Source of the DNA: Nocardia asteroides
GTDB taxonomy: Bacteria > Actinomycetota > Actinomycetes > Mycobacteriales > Mycobacteriaceae
Direction: 5' to 3'
DNA length: 64,000 nucleotides
Assembly (NCBI RefSeq): GCF_021183625.1
Contig: NZ_CP089214.1
Location: 5,332,001 to 5,396,000, forward strand
The notes under the pieces are model-generated. The model ran no database searches. It saw only the letters and a list, made by a program, of their open reading frames with translations, and had not been told where the DNA came from. Shown in pieces: positions 10,101-21,600 of the stretch; position 1 is the first letter of the stretch; every line of letters begins with the position of its first letter. Position numbers and translations under genes: made by a program.

Positions 10101-12559
10101 TGCTTCAGCTGCATATACTAAGCTCGGATGGAGCAAGCAGGCGAGAATTCTCTTTGCGATGCCGTGCAGAGCAGCTCCCCGGCACGCCATGGGTGATACT
10201 TGCGCGCGGAATCGTCAGTGCGCAGGATCGTGTCACCGCAATCGAATCCACGGCCGCTTCGGCGACGTGGCCGCCGGACGGGGCGCAGCAACTCGACATT
10301 CAGGATTACTATGCGAGTGTCGCTCGAGAAGGGTTCTACGACTGGGGCCTTGCCTTCCATTCGCTACGCAGGGTGTGGCGGCGAGATGTCGAGATATTCG
10401 CTGAGATCAGATATCCCGATTCACTCGACTCCGGCTCGTTCGAGCTGCACCCTGCGCTGTTCGACGCGACAATGCATGCGCTCGGCGTCAACGGGACGCC
10501 GGAGGTCGTCTCTGGTCTGATTGCGGATGCGGATACTGATCTCGCTCGTCCCCGCATCCCTTTCGTGTGGCAAGGCGTCACTCTCAACGTGCAGGGGCAG
10601 CGGTCGATGCGGGTTCGGATACGCGAGTCCAGCGACGAAGGCATATCAATAACGCTGTTCGATGACTCCGGCCGGATCATCGGAAACATCCGCGGGATGG
10701 TCCTGCTCCCGGTCTCCGCCGAGCAATTGCGTAGCACTGCCGGCATCGACCAGGTCAGCTCACTGTACGAAATCGGGTGGAACGACGCTTCAGCCGTTTC
10801 CACGCATGTCGATTGGGTGAGCGGATGGGTGAGTGTTGCCGCGGCCGATCTGGCCTTGCCCGGGCCGAATTACGTGTCCATGGCTGAGTTGACGGCCACG
10901 GTTCGAAGCGATGGCGGTATCCCGGAGCTGACGCTTCTTCGGTGTGCGCACGAAGTGCGTGACGACGTCGGCACGGTCGCAAGCCGGTCCGTGGAATCGG
11001 TATTGACTGCCATCCAGGAGTGGTTGTCCGAGCCGACCCTGTCGTCAGGCCAGCTGGTCGTCGTCACTCGGGGTATGGCCGTTCCCGCGGACGGGTCGGC
11101 GGGAGACCCTGTGCAATCAGCGGTCTGGGGGCTCGTTCGTTCCGCACAGGCTGAGCACCCGGGCCGGATCGTGTTGGTCGATCTGGACGATGAGGAAGAT
11201 TCATTGCGGGCGCTTCCTGGATACCTGATCGGCGACACGGTCGAGCCCCAGTTCGTGATCAGGCGGGGGCGACGCCTCGTACCGCGACTGGAGCGGGTTC
11301 GAGCCACATCGCACGCGCTCTCGTCATTCGACCCCGACGGCACCGTGCTGATAACCGGTGGCACGGGTGCTCTTGGCGCGCGGATAGCTCGGCACCTCGC
11401 AGAACGCTATGGCGTGCCACGGTTGATCCTGGTCAGCCGGCGGGGGCCGAGCGCCGACGGCGCTGCCGAGCTCGAGGCCGAGGTGAAGCGTCTCGGTGCG
11501 GAGGTTGAGATTCTGGCCTGCGATGTCTCGGATCCCGAGGCGTTGGCAGCTTTGATTCGCACCGTCACCTCTCGGTACCGACTGACCACCGTTGTCCATG
11601 CGGCCGGCGTGGTCGACGACGGCGTCATCTCCGAACTGGAGGTATCGCGGATCGGGACAGTGTTTCGGCCGAAGGCTACGGCCGCATGGCATCTGCATCT
11701 GCTCACCCGCGAGCTCCAACTGGAGAAATTCATACTCTTCTCTGCGGCGGCGGGGACGATCGGGAGTGCGGGTCAGGCAAATTACTCTGCGGCGAACGCG
11801 TTCTTGGACGGGCTCGCCCGTTACCGGCGAAACAATGGCCTGCCTGCGATATCGATGGCCTGGGGACTGTGGGACGACCGACGTGGGATGGGGGCTCATC
11901 TGACCGGTGCGGACCGTGAACGTATCGCCCGCCAGGGCGTCACCGGATTGTCGACTGCGCATGGGCTCGCTCTTTTCGACGCATCGTTGGGTTACGATCG
12001 CCCGTGCCTGATTCCCGCTGGGCTCGACGAGGCCGAGTTGGGTGACACTTCGGGACTTTCGCCGATTTTCCAAGATTTGGTGACGAAGCGCTCGACCAAC
12101 CGTGGCTCTCGGGACCGATCGGATACCGATCGCTCGAGTGCTCTCGCACTGCGTGCCAAGACAGGGCGCGAACGCGAACGTGCTGTTCACAATCTTCTTA
12201 GCGCCAACATAGCGGCTGTGATCGGGAAGCCGAACGAGGTCATAGATTTCGATGCTCCGTTCCGTGAAATCGGATTGGACTCGTTGATGGCGATAGAGCT
12301 CAGAAATCGGTTATCCACAGCGACAGCATTGCACTTGTCGGTTACGTTTGCATTCGACTATCCGACTGCGGACGCCGTGTTGCGGTATTTGTGCGAACTA
12401 CTGGAAACCGCCGACCTGGGGCATGATCTAGGGAAGCCGGAGCCAGATCACCCGCAGCAGGGCCAGGTGGATACATTGACGCTTCAGGAAATAGATGAGA
12501 TGGACGACGAGGCGCTGATTCGGCTCGCTCATAATTCTCCCTTACTCGGGGATGGCTGA
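7142..12559 (+). CDS. Type I PKS module 2 (KS-AT-DH-KR-ACP, malonyl)
   Basis: 1,805 residues from GTG, 3 bp after the previous gene. An N-terminal coiled docking segment (~1-33) precedes the KS (Cys203 in TACSSS). The AT has GHSIG (Ser651) and AFH, the malonyl-CoA pattern. The DH carries HVVHGRVIVP and DATMH. The KR has TGGTGALG, a VDD motif (B-type) and the YSAAN Tyr/Asn pair. The position 13 residues before that Tyr, normally the catalytic Ser of FSS, is Ala1535 (codon 11744-11746), so ketoreduction may be weak or absent. The ACP follows with Ser1714 in GLDSL, then a short acidic C-terminal tail. The KS C-terminal half is almost the same DNA as in modules 1 and 3, while the AT, DH and KR are distinct and use more varied codons, so this module looks less homogenised. 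Confidence 0.93.
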   Translation: MADETELREHLRTAIGDLRKSNQRVRQLERGAREPIAIVGIGCRYPGGVRSAEQLWSVVAEGRDVISSMPRDRGWDLEGLYSPDPEKPGTSYAREGGFLDDARSFDAEFFNISPREALAMDPQQRVLLETAWEAFESAGIAPAALRGTSTGVYIGEVTMEYGARAPGDLDGYVVTGNTGSVASGRISYIFGLEGPAVTVDTACSSSLVALHQACQALRAGECTMALAGGVAIMPTPRMFVELSRLQALTPSGRCQSFSARADGFALAEGAGLVVLERLSDARRLGHRVLAVVRGSAVNQDGASNGLTAPNGPAQERVIRRALANAGIPATAVDVVEAHGTGTSLGDPIEAQALLATYGRERDSDRPLWLGSLKSNIGHTQAAAGVAGVIKMVMAMRHGILPQTLHADEPTPHVDWSAGVRLLTRPTPWDEGEQPRRAAVSSFGISGTNAHLILEQAPLQEPASDPAAELPGATALEVLPWMISAKTEEGVRSQAERLLAFAATEVSPSAVGRALATRTHFEHRAAVVGRSLDDFREGLVAILHGSVVENVTSGVVDGGKTAFMFTGQGAQRSGMGRDLYDAVPVFADALDEVCGYLSSELGCRLQDVMWAEDGYLLHQTGYTQPALFALEIALYRLMEHWGVEPKYLIGHSIGEITAAHIAGVLSVQDAVVLVVARARLMQGLAAPGAMVAVAATEKDVLPHLTDEVSLAAVNGSHSVVVSGLERNALDLAAVLEQNGYKTRRLTVGKAFHSACMDPILEEFREVALGLEYGEPAIPIISNVTGQVATVDELRSPEYWVEHLRRTVRFHDGVETLRGLGVTRFLEIGPDATLSSLVDEAGVAVVPLLRKNRPELDTAVGAIARMHTHGSVVNWDAFYPVGSQIELPTYSFRRRNYWLDGSSNISSPTGHPLVNASVELADGGMIYQGRISTRQHSWLLDHVVHGRVIVPGTTWVELASWAGRQVGCAEVTELAHHAPLVLPSSISVLLQLHILSSDGASRREFSLRCRAEQLPGTPWVILARGIVSAQDRVTAIESTAASATWPPDGAQQLDIQDYYASVAREGFYDWGLAFHSLRRVWRRDVEIFAEIRYPDSLDSGSFELHPALFDATMHALGVNGTPEVVSGLIADADTDLARPRIPFVWQGVTLNVQGQRSMRVRIRESSDEGISITLFDDSGRIIGNIRGMVLLPVSAEQLRSTAGIDQVSSLYEIGWNDASAVSTHVDWVSGWVSVAAADLALPGPNYVSMAELTATVRSDGGIPELTLLRCAHEVRDDVGTVASRSVESVLTAIQEWLSEPTLSSGQLVVVTRGMAVPADGSAGDPVQSAVWGLVRSAQAEHPGRIVLVDLDDEEDSLRALPGYLIGDTVEPQFVIRRGRRLVPRLERVRATSHALSSFDPDGTVLITGGTGALGARIARHLAERYGVPRLILVSRRGPSADGAAELEAEVKRLGAEVEILACDVSDPEALAALIRTVTSRYRLTTVVHAAGVVDDGVISELEVSRIGTVFRPKATAAWHLHLLTRELQLEKFILFSAAAGTIGSAGQANYSAANAFLDGLARYRRNNGLPAISMAWGLWDDRRGMGAHLTGADRERIARQGVTGLSTAHGLALFDASLGYDRPCLIPAGLDEAELGDTSGLSPIFQDLVTKRSTNRGSRDRSDTDRSSALALRAKTGRERERAVHNLLSANIAAVIGKPNEVIDFDAPFREIGLDSLMAIELRNRLSTATALHLSVTFAFDYPTADAVLRYLCELLETADLGHDLGKPEPDHPQQGQVDTLTLQEIDEMDDEALIRLAHNSPLLGDG

Positions 12560-12687
12560 AGGTAGGCCCGAGAAGGCTTCGCCGGTTGCCCGCCCGCTGA
12601 TCGGTGTGAACGGCTCGTGCGCAGATCGAATTGATGGATCAAGTGTCCGAGTTCAGCTGCGATGGATATACAGATCAAGGGACCTAG

Positions 12688-15600
12688 ATGAATTCGACAA
12701 TGAAGGGCCTCGCAGAAGCGCTCCGCGCTTCGCTGAAAGACCGAGAGCAACTCCAACAAGAGGTAACGCGGTTGCGCGAGAGCGCGCATGAGCCGATTGC
12801 GATCGTGGGTATGGGTTGCCGGTACCCGGGTGGGGTGCGGTCGGCTGATGATCTGTGGTCTGTGGTGTCGCAGGGCCGGGATGTGATCTCGGGGTTCCCC
12901 GGTGATCGCGGGTGGGATGTGGAGGGTATCTACGACCCGGATCCCGATCGGGCGGGGACGTCGTATGTGCGTGAGGGCGGGTTTCTACAGGACGTGGCGG
13001 GTTTCGATGCCGAGTTCTTCAACATCTCTCCCCGCGAGGCGCTCGCGATGGACCCCCAGCAGCGCGTGCTTCTCGAAACCGCGTGGGAAGCGTTCGAATC
13101 CGCGGGAATCGTGCCCTCGGCATTACGCGGATCACACACCGGCGTATACATCGGGACGATGTACCAGGACTACTGGAATTTCGAAGGAGGCCCGGCCGAT
13201 CTGGAGGGGTATCTGGCGACCGGGGTCGGGGCCAGTGTCGCGTCGGGTCGTATCTCCTACATCTTCGGCTTGGAGGGGCCCGCGGTCACGGTGGACACGG
13301 CGTGCTCGTCGAGCCTGGTGGCGCTGCACCAGGCATGCCAGGCATTGCGAGCCGGGGAATGCACGATGGCACTGGCCGGCGGCGTGACGGTGATGTCGAC
13401 ACCGGGGATGTTCGTCGAGTTCTCTCGGCAGCGGGGGCTGGCGCCGGACGGCCGGTGTAAGCCGTTCGCTGCAGCTGCCGATGGCACCAGTTGGGGTGAG
13501 GGTGCTGGTTTGGTGGTGTTGGAGCGGTTGTCGGATGCGCGTCGTCTCGGGCATCGGGTATTGGCGGTGGTCCGGGGCAGCGCGGTCAACCAGGACGGCG
13601 CTTCCAACGGTTTGACCGCTCCCAACGGCCCTGCGCAGGAACGGGTGATCCGGCGGGCGCTGGCCAACGCGGGAATCCCGGCCACCGCGGTGGATGTGGT
13701 CGAAGCACATGGCACCGGTACCTCGCTGGGTGACCCGATCGAGGCGCAGGCGCTATTGGCCACCTACGGGCGGGAACGGGATTCCGATCGTCCGCTGTGG
13801 CTGGGATCGCTGAAATCCAATATCGGCCATACCCAGGCAGCCGCGGGAGTGGCCGGGGTGATCAAGATGGTGATGGCGATGCGTCACGGGATACTCCCGC
13901 AAACCCTGCATGCCGACGAGCCCACACCACACGTGGACTGGTCCGCGGGAGTACGACTACTGACCCGTCCGACGCCGTGGGACGAGGGCGAACAACCACG
14001 GCGGGCAGCGGTGTCCTCCTTCGGTATCAGCGGCACCAACGCACACCTCATCCTCGAACAGGCACCACCACAGCCCACCGTCGACGCCGGCGACGATGCC
14101 CCACGCTCACAGGCCGCGGGTGCTCCGGCCCCGCTGGTGATTTCGGCGAAATCCGGCGCCGCGCTCGAGGAACAGGCTCAGCGGTTGTGGCAGATGCTGT
14201 CGGATCGACCCGAGCTCGACCCGGCCGCGGTGGCTCACGCCCTGGTGAACGAACGAGCGGTGTTCGACCATCGGGCAGCGGTCCTGGGAACCGGCCGAGC
14301 AGATCTATTGAATGGATTGGCGACCCTGGCCCGGGGCGGGGAAACCCCGAACCTGGTTCGCGGACAAGCCCGCAGCGGCAAGGTGGCCTTCGTCTTCCCC
14401 GGCCAAGGCGCACAGCGCCCCGGAATGGGAGCCGAACTTCACCGAGCTTTTCCGGTGTTTGCCGATGCGTTCGATGCCGTTTGCGAAGAGCTTGATCGGC
14501 ATCTGGATCGATCCCTGAAGGAGCTTATTTTCGCAGAGCAGGGGTCGGCCGAAGCCGCGTTGTTGGATCACACTGCGTACACGCAGGCCGCGCTGTTTGC
14601 ATTCGGAGTAGCGCTCTATCGACTCGTTGATTCATTAGGGGTGGAGCCGGACTACCTCATTGGTCATTCGATCGGTGAACTGACAGCTGCCTACGTTGCG
14701 GGCGTTTTCTCGCTCCCCGATGCGTGTGCGGTGGTCGCGGCTCGTGGGCGCCTGATGGGTGATCTGCCCTCGGGCGGCGCGATGGTCGTGGTGGCAGCGT
14801 CCGAAGCGGAAGTACAGGGCTCGCTGGCAGGGTTCGAAGATCACCTTTCGGTGGCTGCGGTGAACAGTCCGGCCTCCACGGTGATCTCCGGTGCCGACGA
14901 GGTGATAGAGCAATGGATCGAGCAGTGGAGTCGGGACGGTCGCAAGATTTCCCGACTGCGAGTCAGCCATGCGTTTCATTCCGCTCGGATGGATCCAATG
15001 CTCAAGCAATTCGGCGAGGTGATCGCGAGAGCGTCGTCCGGAGCCCCGAAGATCCCGATCGTGTCCAACCTGACCGGAGAACTCGCCTCGGTCGACGACC
15101 TCGGCTCGCCGCAGTACTGGATACAACATGTGCGGCGCACGGTGCGGTTCATGGACGGAGTGCGGTTCCTCGAAGACGCCGGGGTCGTCGGGTTTCTGGA
15201 GCTCGGGCCCGGCAGCAGCTCGAGTGCGATGATCGATCTCTGTCTGCGTAACGAACAGGGAACGCTGCAGATTCCGGCAGTGCGCGCAGGCCGTCCCGAG
15301 GTCGAGGCATTCACCGGATTTTTGGCCGAGGCGTTTGCGTACGGGGTGACCGTGGAGTGGGGTCGATGGCTGGGCCCGGTCCGCGCAGGGCGGGTGGATC
15401 TTCCTGGTTACGCGTTCCAACGTCACCGGTTCTGGTTGGAGTCCCGTACCAGTGCCGGCGACGCGGCGTCGGTGGGTTTGTCGCGCTTCGAGCATCCCTT
15501 CGTGGGCGCGGGGGTGGATCTCGGAGGCGGCAGGGGTTGGTTGTTCACCGGCCGGTTGTCGCTGGACAGTCACCCGTGGTTGGTTGATCACGCGGTGCTC

Positions 15601-18600
15601 GGTTCCGTGTTGTTCCCGGCAACTGGGTTTCTGGAGTGGGCCTTCGCGGCAGGCGCCCGGGTGGGTGCCGATACCATTGATGAATCGATCGTGCAGACAC
15701 CGCTGGTGCTGGCCGAGCACAGCGCCTTGCAGATACAACTGTGCCTGGGGGAGGTCGATACCGACGGCCGTCGCACGTTCGATATCTATTCCCGCCCGGA
15801 AGACTCCGGAGGGAGTGGGAACCGGGAATGGACACACCACGCTACCGGCGCCCTGATCTCTCGTAGCAATCTCAAGGGTGTCTCCGAAGCTGTCCTTCCA
15901 CAGGGAGCTTCGGAGCCGGAGGCTCTGGGGGCGTCGGTGTGGCCGCCGGTGGGAGCGGTGGTGGTTGATGTCGGCTCTGTGTACGAGCGTCTGGCCGGGA
16001 TCGGGGTGGTCTACGGTCGGGCGTTTCGAGGACTGCGTTCGGCATGGCGGCTTGGTGAGGAAGTGTTCGCCGAGGTCGAGGTGGATTCCGATCACGTGCA
16101 GCGCAGCCGGGAGTTCGGGTTGCACCCGGCGTTGTTCGATGCGGCGTTCCATCTGGCATTGGGTGTGTTGGGTGCTGCCGGTGAGTCCGGGCGCACACCG
16201 CTGCCGTTCTCGTGGTCGGGTGTGCGTCTGCGCGTTGCGGGTGTGTCGCGGTTGCGGGTGCGGGTGGTGGCGGTGGGGCCGGATGTGTATCGGCTGACCG
16301 GGTGGGACGAGTCGGGTGCGGTGGTGGTCGGTGTCGAGTCGTTGACCGCGCGGGTGGTCGATCCCGCTGCGCTCGCGGTTGCCCGGGGTAGCTACGACGA
16401 CCTGTATCGGCTGGACTGGCAACGGATCGATATCGATCCCGAGGGCGACGCATTGTGTGTCGCGGTGCTCGATGCCGGTGACCGGGGTTCGAACACCCAG
16501 ACCGATCCGGTGGGGGGTGTTCCCGCGGACCGCTACACCGATCTCGGTGAGCTGAGCGCGGCTGTGGCAGCCGGAGCCCAGCTCCCGGATGTGGTGGTGG
16601 TGCCGCTACCCGCCACCACCGCCCTGCCCGATATCGGTGTGGCCGATACCGGTGTGGGTGTGGTGTCGGGAGTGAAGGCGAATACGGATCGGTTGCTGGG
16701 TTTGTTCCAGGCCTGGCTGGGTGAGCGGTGTTGGGAGGGGCGCCGTCTGGTGGTGGTGACCGAGGCCGGATCGGTGACCCGAGCCGGTGAGGTCCCGGAT
16801 CTGACGGTGGCTCCGCTGGCGGGGCTGGTCCGCAGCGCTGCCGCGGAGCATCCCGGCCGCTTCGCCGTCATCGATCTCGACGACGAGCAAAGCTCACGCC
16901 GGGCCCTGCCGGCGCTACTGCGGGTCGGTGACGAACCCGAGCTGGCTGTGCGTGCGGGATCGGTGTTCGTACCACGATTGTCGCCGGTGCCGGCAACGAC
17001 CCCGGAAAACGGACGGCGCCGCGGTATCGATCCCGAGTCCACGGTATTGATCACCGGTGGCACCGGGGGACTGGGCGCGCTGCTGGCACGGCACCTGGTC
17101 ATCGAGCACGGCGTCGGGCATCTACTGCTGGTCAGCCGCCGGGGTCCCGACGCCGAAGGAGCCCGCCGGCTGCTGAGCGAGCTGGCCGAGCTGGGATGCC
17201 GGGCCGAGTCGATCGCCTGTGACATCGCCGACCGCGATTCCCTGGCCCGGCTGCTGGCAGCGATACCGCGGCAGCACCCGCTCTCGGCGGTGTTCCACGT
17301 GGCGGGTGTGCTCGACGACGGTGCGATCGAGTCGCTGGACCGGGACCAGGTCGAGAAGGTACTACGCCCCAAACTCGACGCGGCCTGGCATCTGCACGAA
17401 CTGACCGCCTCGCTGGAGTTGGCCGAGTTCACGATGTTTTCCTCGGCAGCACCTCTGCTGGGCGGCCCGGGACAGGGCAACTACGCGGTAGCCAACGCAT
17501 TCCTCGATGCCCTCGCCCGATACCGGACAGCACACGGACTACCGGGGCAATCATTGGCGTGGGGTTTGTGGGCCCATACCGGTGGCGGCGGTATGCACGA
17601 ACAACTCGACATCATCGAACGCCGTCGAGCCGAACGCAGAATCCGTACCCGGCTGGGACTGGTACCGATCCCGGCCCGCCGCGGTATGGAACTATTCGAC
17701 CTCGCTCGACACCGACCCGACCCCCTCCTGGTCCCGATGTCGGTGGACACCACCGCGTGGCAGACACAAGCACGCACAGCAACAGCACCCGCGGCCGCAC
17801 GGAACCTGATCCCCCGCACCCACCACGACCACAGCTCCGCATCGCTGGCACAACGCCTGGCCGGCATCCCCGAAACCGAATGGGACACCCTGCTCCTGAC
17901 CGAGGTCCGCACCCACGTCGCGACCGTGCTCAACCACGACTCCCCCCACGACATCGGACCCGACCGCGCCTTCAAAGAACTCGGATTCGACTCCCTCGGA
18001 GCCGTCGACCTCAGAAACCGCCTCTCCCGATCAACCGGACTACCCCTACCCGCAACCCTGGTCTTCGACCACCCCACCCCCACCGCCGTCGCAACCCACC
18101 TCAAAACCCACCTCCAAGGCGTGCAGAGCAGCGTTCCCGAGGCAGTGCGTGCATCAGTGTCGGTGAACGAGCCGATTGCGATTGTGGGGATGGGTTGCCG
18201 ATTCCCGGGCGGAGTGCGATCCGCGGCGGATCTGTGGGGTTTGTTGTCTCATGGCCGGGACGTGATATCCGGGTTCCCGGACGATCGTGGCTGGGATCTG
18301 GGGAGCCTCTACGATCCTGATCCCGACCGGTCCGGAACCTCCTACGCACGCGAGGGCGGCTTTCTCGACGATGTGAGCGGGTTCGATGCGGAATTCTTCA
18401 ACATCTCCCCCCGTGAAGCCTTGGCAATGGACCCACAACAGCGGGTACTACTTGAGGTCGCGTGGGAAGCGTGCGAGTCCGCGGGAATAGTCCCGTCCGC
18501 GCTTCGCGGGTCACAGACCGGCGTCTACGTCGGAGCGATGAATCAGGACTACCTCAATTTCGGCGCTGTGCCGGCTGACCTGGAGGGGTACCTGGCAACC

Positions 18601-21600
18601 GGGATCGGCGCAAGCATCACGTCCGGCCGTATCGCGTACGTCTTCGGTTTGGAAGGGCCGGCGGTCACGGTGGACACGGCGTGTTCATCATCGTTGGTGG
18701 CGTTACACCAGGCGTGCCAGGCGTTGCGCGTCGGAGATTGCTCGACGGCACTGGCCGGCGGCGTGACAGTGATGTCGACACCGGGGATGTTCGTCGAATT
18801 CTCCCGCCAGCGAGTGTTGGCGCCGGACGGCCGGTGTAAACCGTTCTCGGCTGAGGCCGATGGCACCGGGTGGGGTGAGGGTGCCGGTGTGCTGGTGCTG
18901 GAGCGGTTGTCGGATGCGCGTCGTCTCGGGCATCGGGTACTGGCAGTGGTCCGTGGCAGCGCGGTCAACCAGGACGGCGCCTCGAACGGCCTGACTGCTC
19001 CGCACGGTCCCTCGCAGGAGCGGGTGATTCGTGCGGCGCTGGCCAACGCGGGAGTATCGCCCGCCGACGTGGATGTGGTCGAAGCACACGGCACCGGCAC
19101 CTCGCTGGGCGACCCGATCGAGGCACAGGCACTACTGGCCACCTACGGACAGGAACGGGATTCCGATCGTCCGCTGTGGCTGGGATCGCTGAAATCCAAT
19201 ATCGGCCACACCCAGGCGGCCGCGGGAGTGGCCGGGGTGATCAAGATGGTACTGGCAATGCAGCACGGTCTACTGCCGAAAACGCTGCACGCAGATACCC
19301 CGACCGCACACGTGGACTGGTCCGCTGGCGACATCAAACTGCTGACCGAGCCCACCCCGTGGCGTGCGGACGGTCGAACCCGACGAGCAGCGGTGTCATC
19401 GTTCGGGCTTTCCGGCACGAACGCGCACATCATTCTCGAACAGGCATCGGCAGAGGAACCCGCCCTCGAAACCGGGCAGAACAGGCCGCCCAAAGAGATT
19501 GCGAATACGGCGAATTCCGCTGCACCGCTGTTGATCTCGGCGAAGACCATGAATGGCCTCGGGGGGCAGGCGCAGCGTTTGCGATCGTTCCTCGGCGATC
19601 GTTCGGAGCTGGATCTCGGGGCGGTGGCGTCTGCACTGGTCAACGATCGAGATTTTTTCGAGTACCGGGCCGCGATATCGGGGACAGACCGTTCCGATCT
19701 GCTGGCCGGGCTGGCGACTCTCGTAGGTGGTGGAGTCGCAGAAAACGTTGTTCAGGGACAGGCTCGTGAGCGAAGAGTCGCCTTTGTCTTCCCCGGCCAA
19801 GGAGCGCAATGGGAGGGAATGGCCGCCGAACTGCTGGACTCCTCTCCGGTGTTCGCCGATGAGATACGGGCGTGTGCGGTGGCTCTCGACCCGTATACCG
19901 ACTGGTCTCTAGAGGATGTTCTACGGCGGGTACCGGGAGCAGCTTGTCTGGACCGTGTCGACGTGGTTCAGCCGGTCTCATTCGCGGTGATGGTTTCCCT
20001 CGCCGTTCTGTGGAGATCATATGGTGTGGAGCCGTCTATGGTGGTGGGGCACTCACAGGGCGAGATTGCTGCCGCATATGTAGCAGGAGCGTTGACCCTC
20101 GATGACGCGGCCCGGGTGGTGGCTCTACGTAGCAAGGCCCTGCTCACAGTGTCGGGGCAAGGAGGAATGGCTGCGATTTCCCTGCCCGCAGACGACGTCG
20201 CCAGGCGCATCGAGGGGTCGGGGGGTGCCATTTCGATAGCGGCTTTGAACGGCCCCGGCTCAGTAGTGGTCTCCGGTGAAGTGCCCGCACTCACCGAACT
20301 GCTCGAGTCGTTGGAATCCGATGGGGTTCACGCGCGGAGGATACCGGTCGACTATGCCTCGCATTCGGCCCAGATGGAGTCGATCCGCGACACGGTCCTT
20401 GAGACATTGATGCCGATCGAACCGCGCTCCGGCACTGTGCCGTTCTATTCTACGGTCACCGGCGATCTGTTCGATACCCAGGCGCTGACGGCGGAATACT
20501 GGTATCAGAGCCTGCGCCGGACGGTGTTGTTCGAGGACGCTACGACCGTCGTGATCGACCGGGGATGTCGAGCATTGATCGAGGTGAGCTCGCACCCGGT
20601 GCTTTCCACGGCGATGCAGGCGACCATCGAAGCGGGTGGCAGCCAGGATTCTGTGGTCGTCCTCGGCTCGTTGCGTCGCGGAGAAGGCGGTCTCGCGCGG
20701 TTCACGGCGTCGTTGGCGGAGGCCTTCGTGTGGGGGGTCGAGGTCGATTGGGGGCGGCGAGTCGGCCCGATGCGCCGAAACCGGGTGGAGCTTCCTGGTT
20801 ACGCGTTCCAGCATCGCCGCTTCTGGGCCGGGTCGCGTTCGGGTGGAGTCGATGTGAAATCGGTCGGTCTGTCGCCGATCGATCATCCGTTCGTCGGTGC
20901 GGGTGTGGATCTCGGGGATAATCGAGGGCAGTTGTTCACCGGCCGGTTGTCGCTGGACGGTCACCCGTGGTTAGCCGATCACACGGTGGCCGGTGCGGTG
21001 TTGTTCCCCGGGACCGGGTTCGTCGAGTGGGCCTTGGCCGCGGGTACCCGAGTGGGCGCCGGGATCGTGGAGGAGCTGGCTCTGCAGACCCCACTGGTGC
21101 TGGCGGAGCGCGGTGCCGTGCAGATGCAACTCGTGGTCGGTGAAGCCGGCTCGGCCGGGCGTCGTACGTTCGATATCTACTCACGCCCGCAGAGTTTCTT
21201 CGAAGACGACGCCGGTACCGGGCCTTGGGTGCACCACGCCTCCGGAACCCTTGTTCCGGAGCTCGCTTTGCCCGCCGGCACGCATCCCGAGCTCGGTTCG
21301 GTGTGGCCGCCTGTGGGGGCTGACGCGGTGGAGATCGGCTCGCTGTACGACCGGCTGGTAACGACAGGGGTCGATTACGGTCCGGCCTTCCGAGGACTGC
21401 GCGCGGCGTGGCACCGCGGCGACGAAGTGTTTGCCGAGGTCGAGATGGATCAGGAGCAGACAGCAGAGATCCATCGGTTCGTTGTGCATCCCGCATTGTT
21501 CGATGCGGGATTCCACGCGGCATGGGATGTGTTTGGCGCAGAGAGTGCGCGGGGGCGGACTTTGTTGCCGTTCTCGTGGTCTGGAGTAGTTGGGCAGGCG

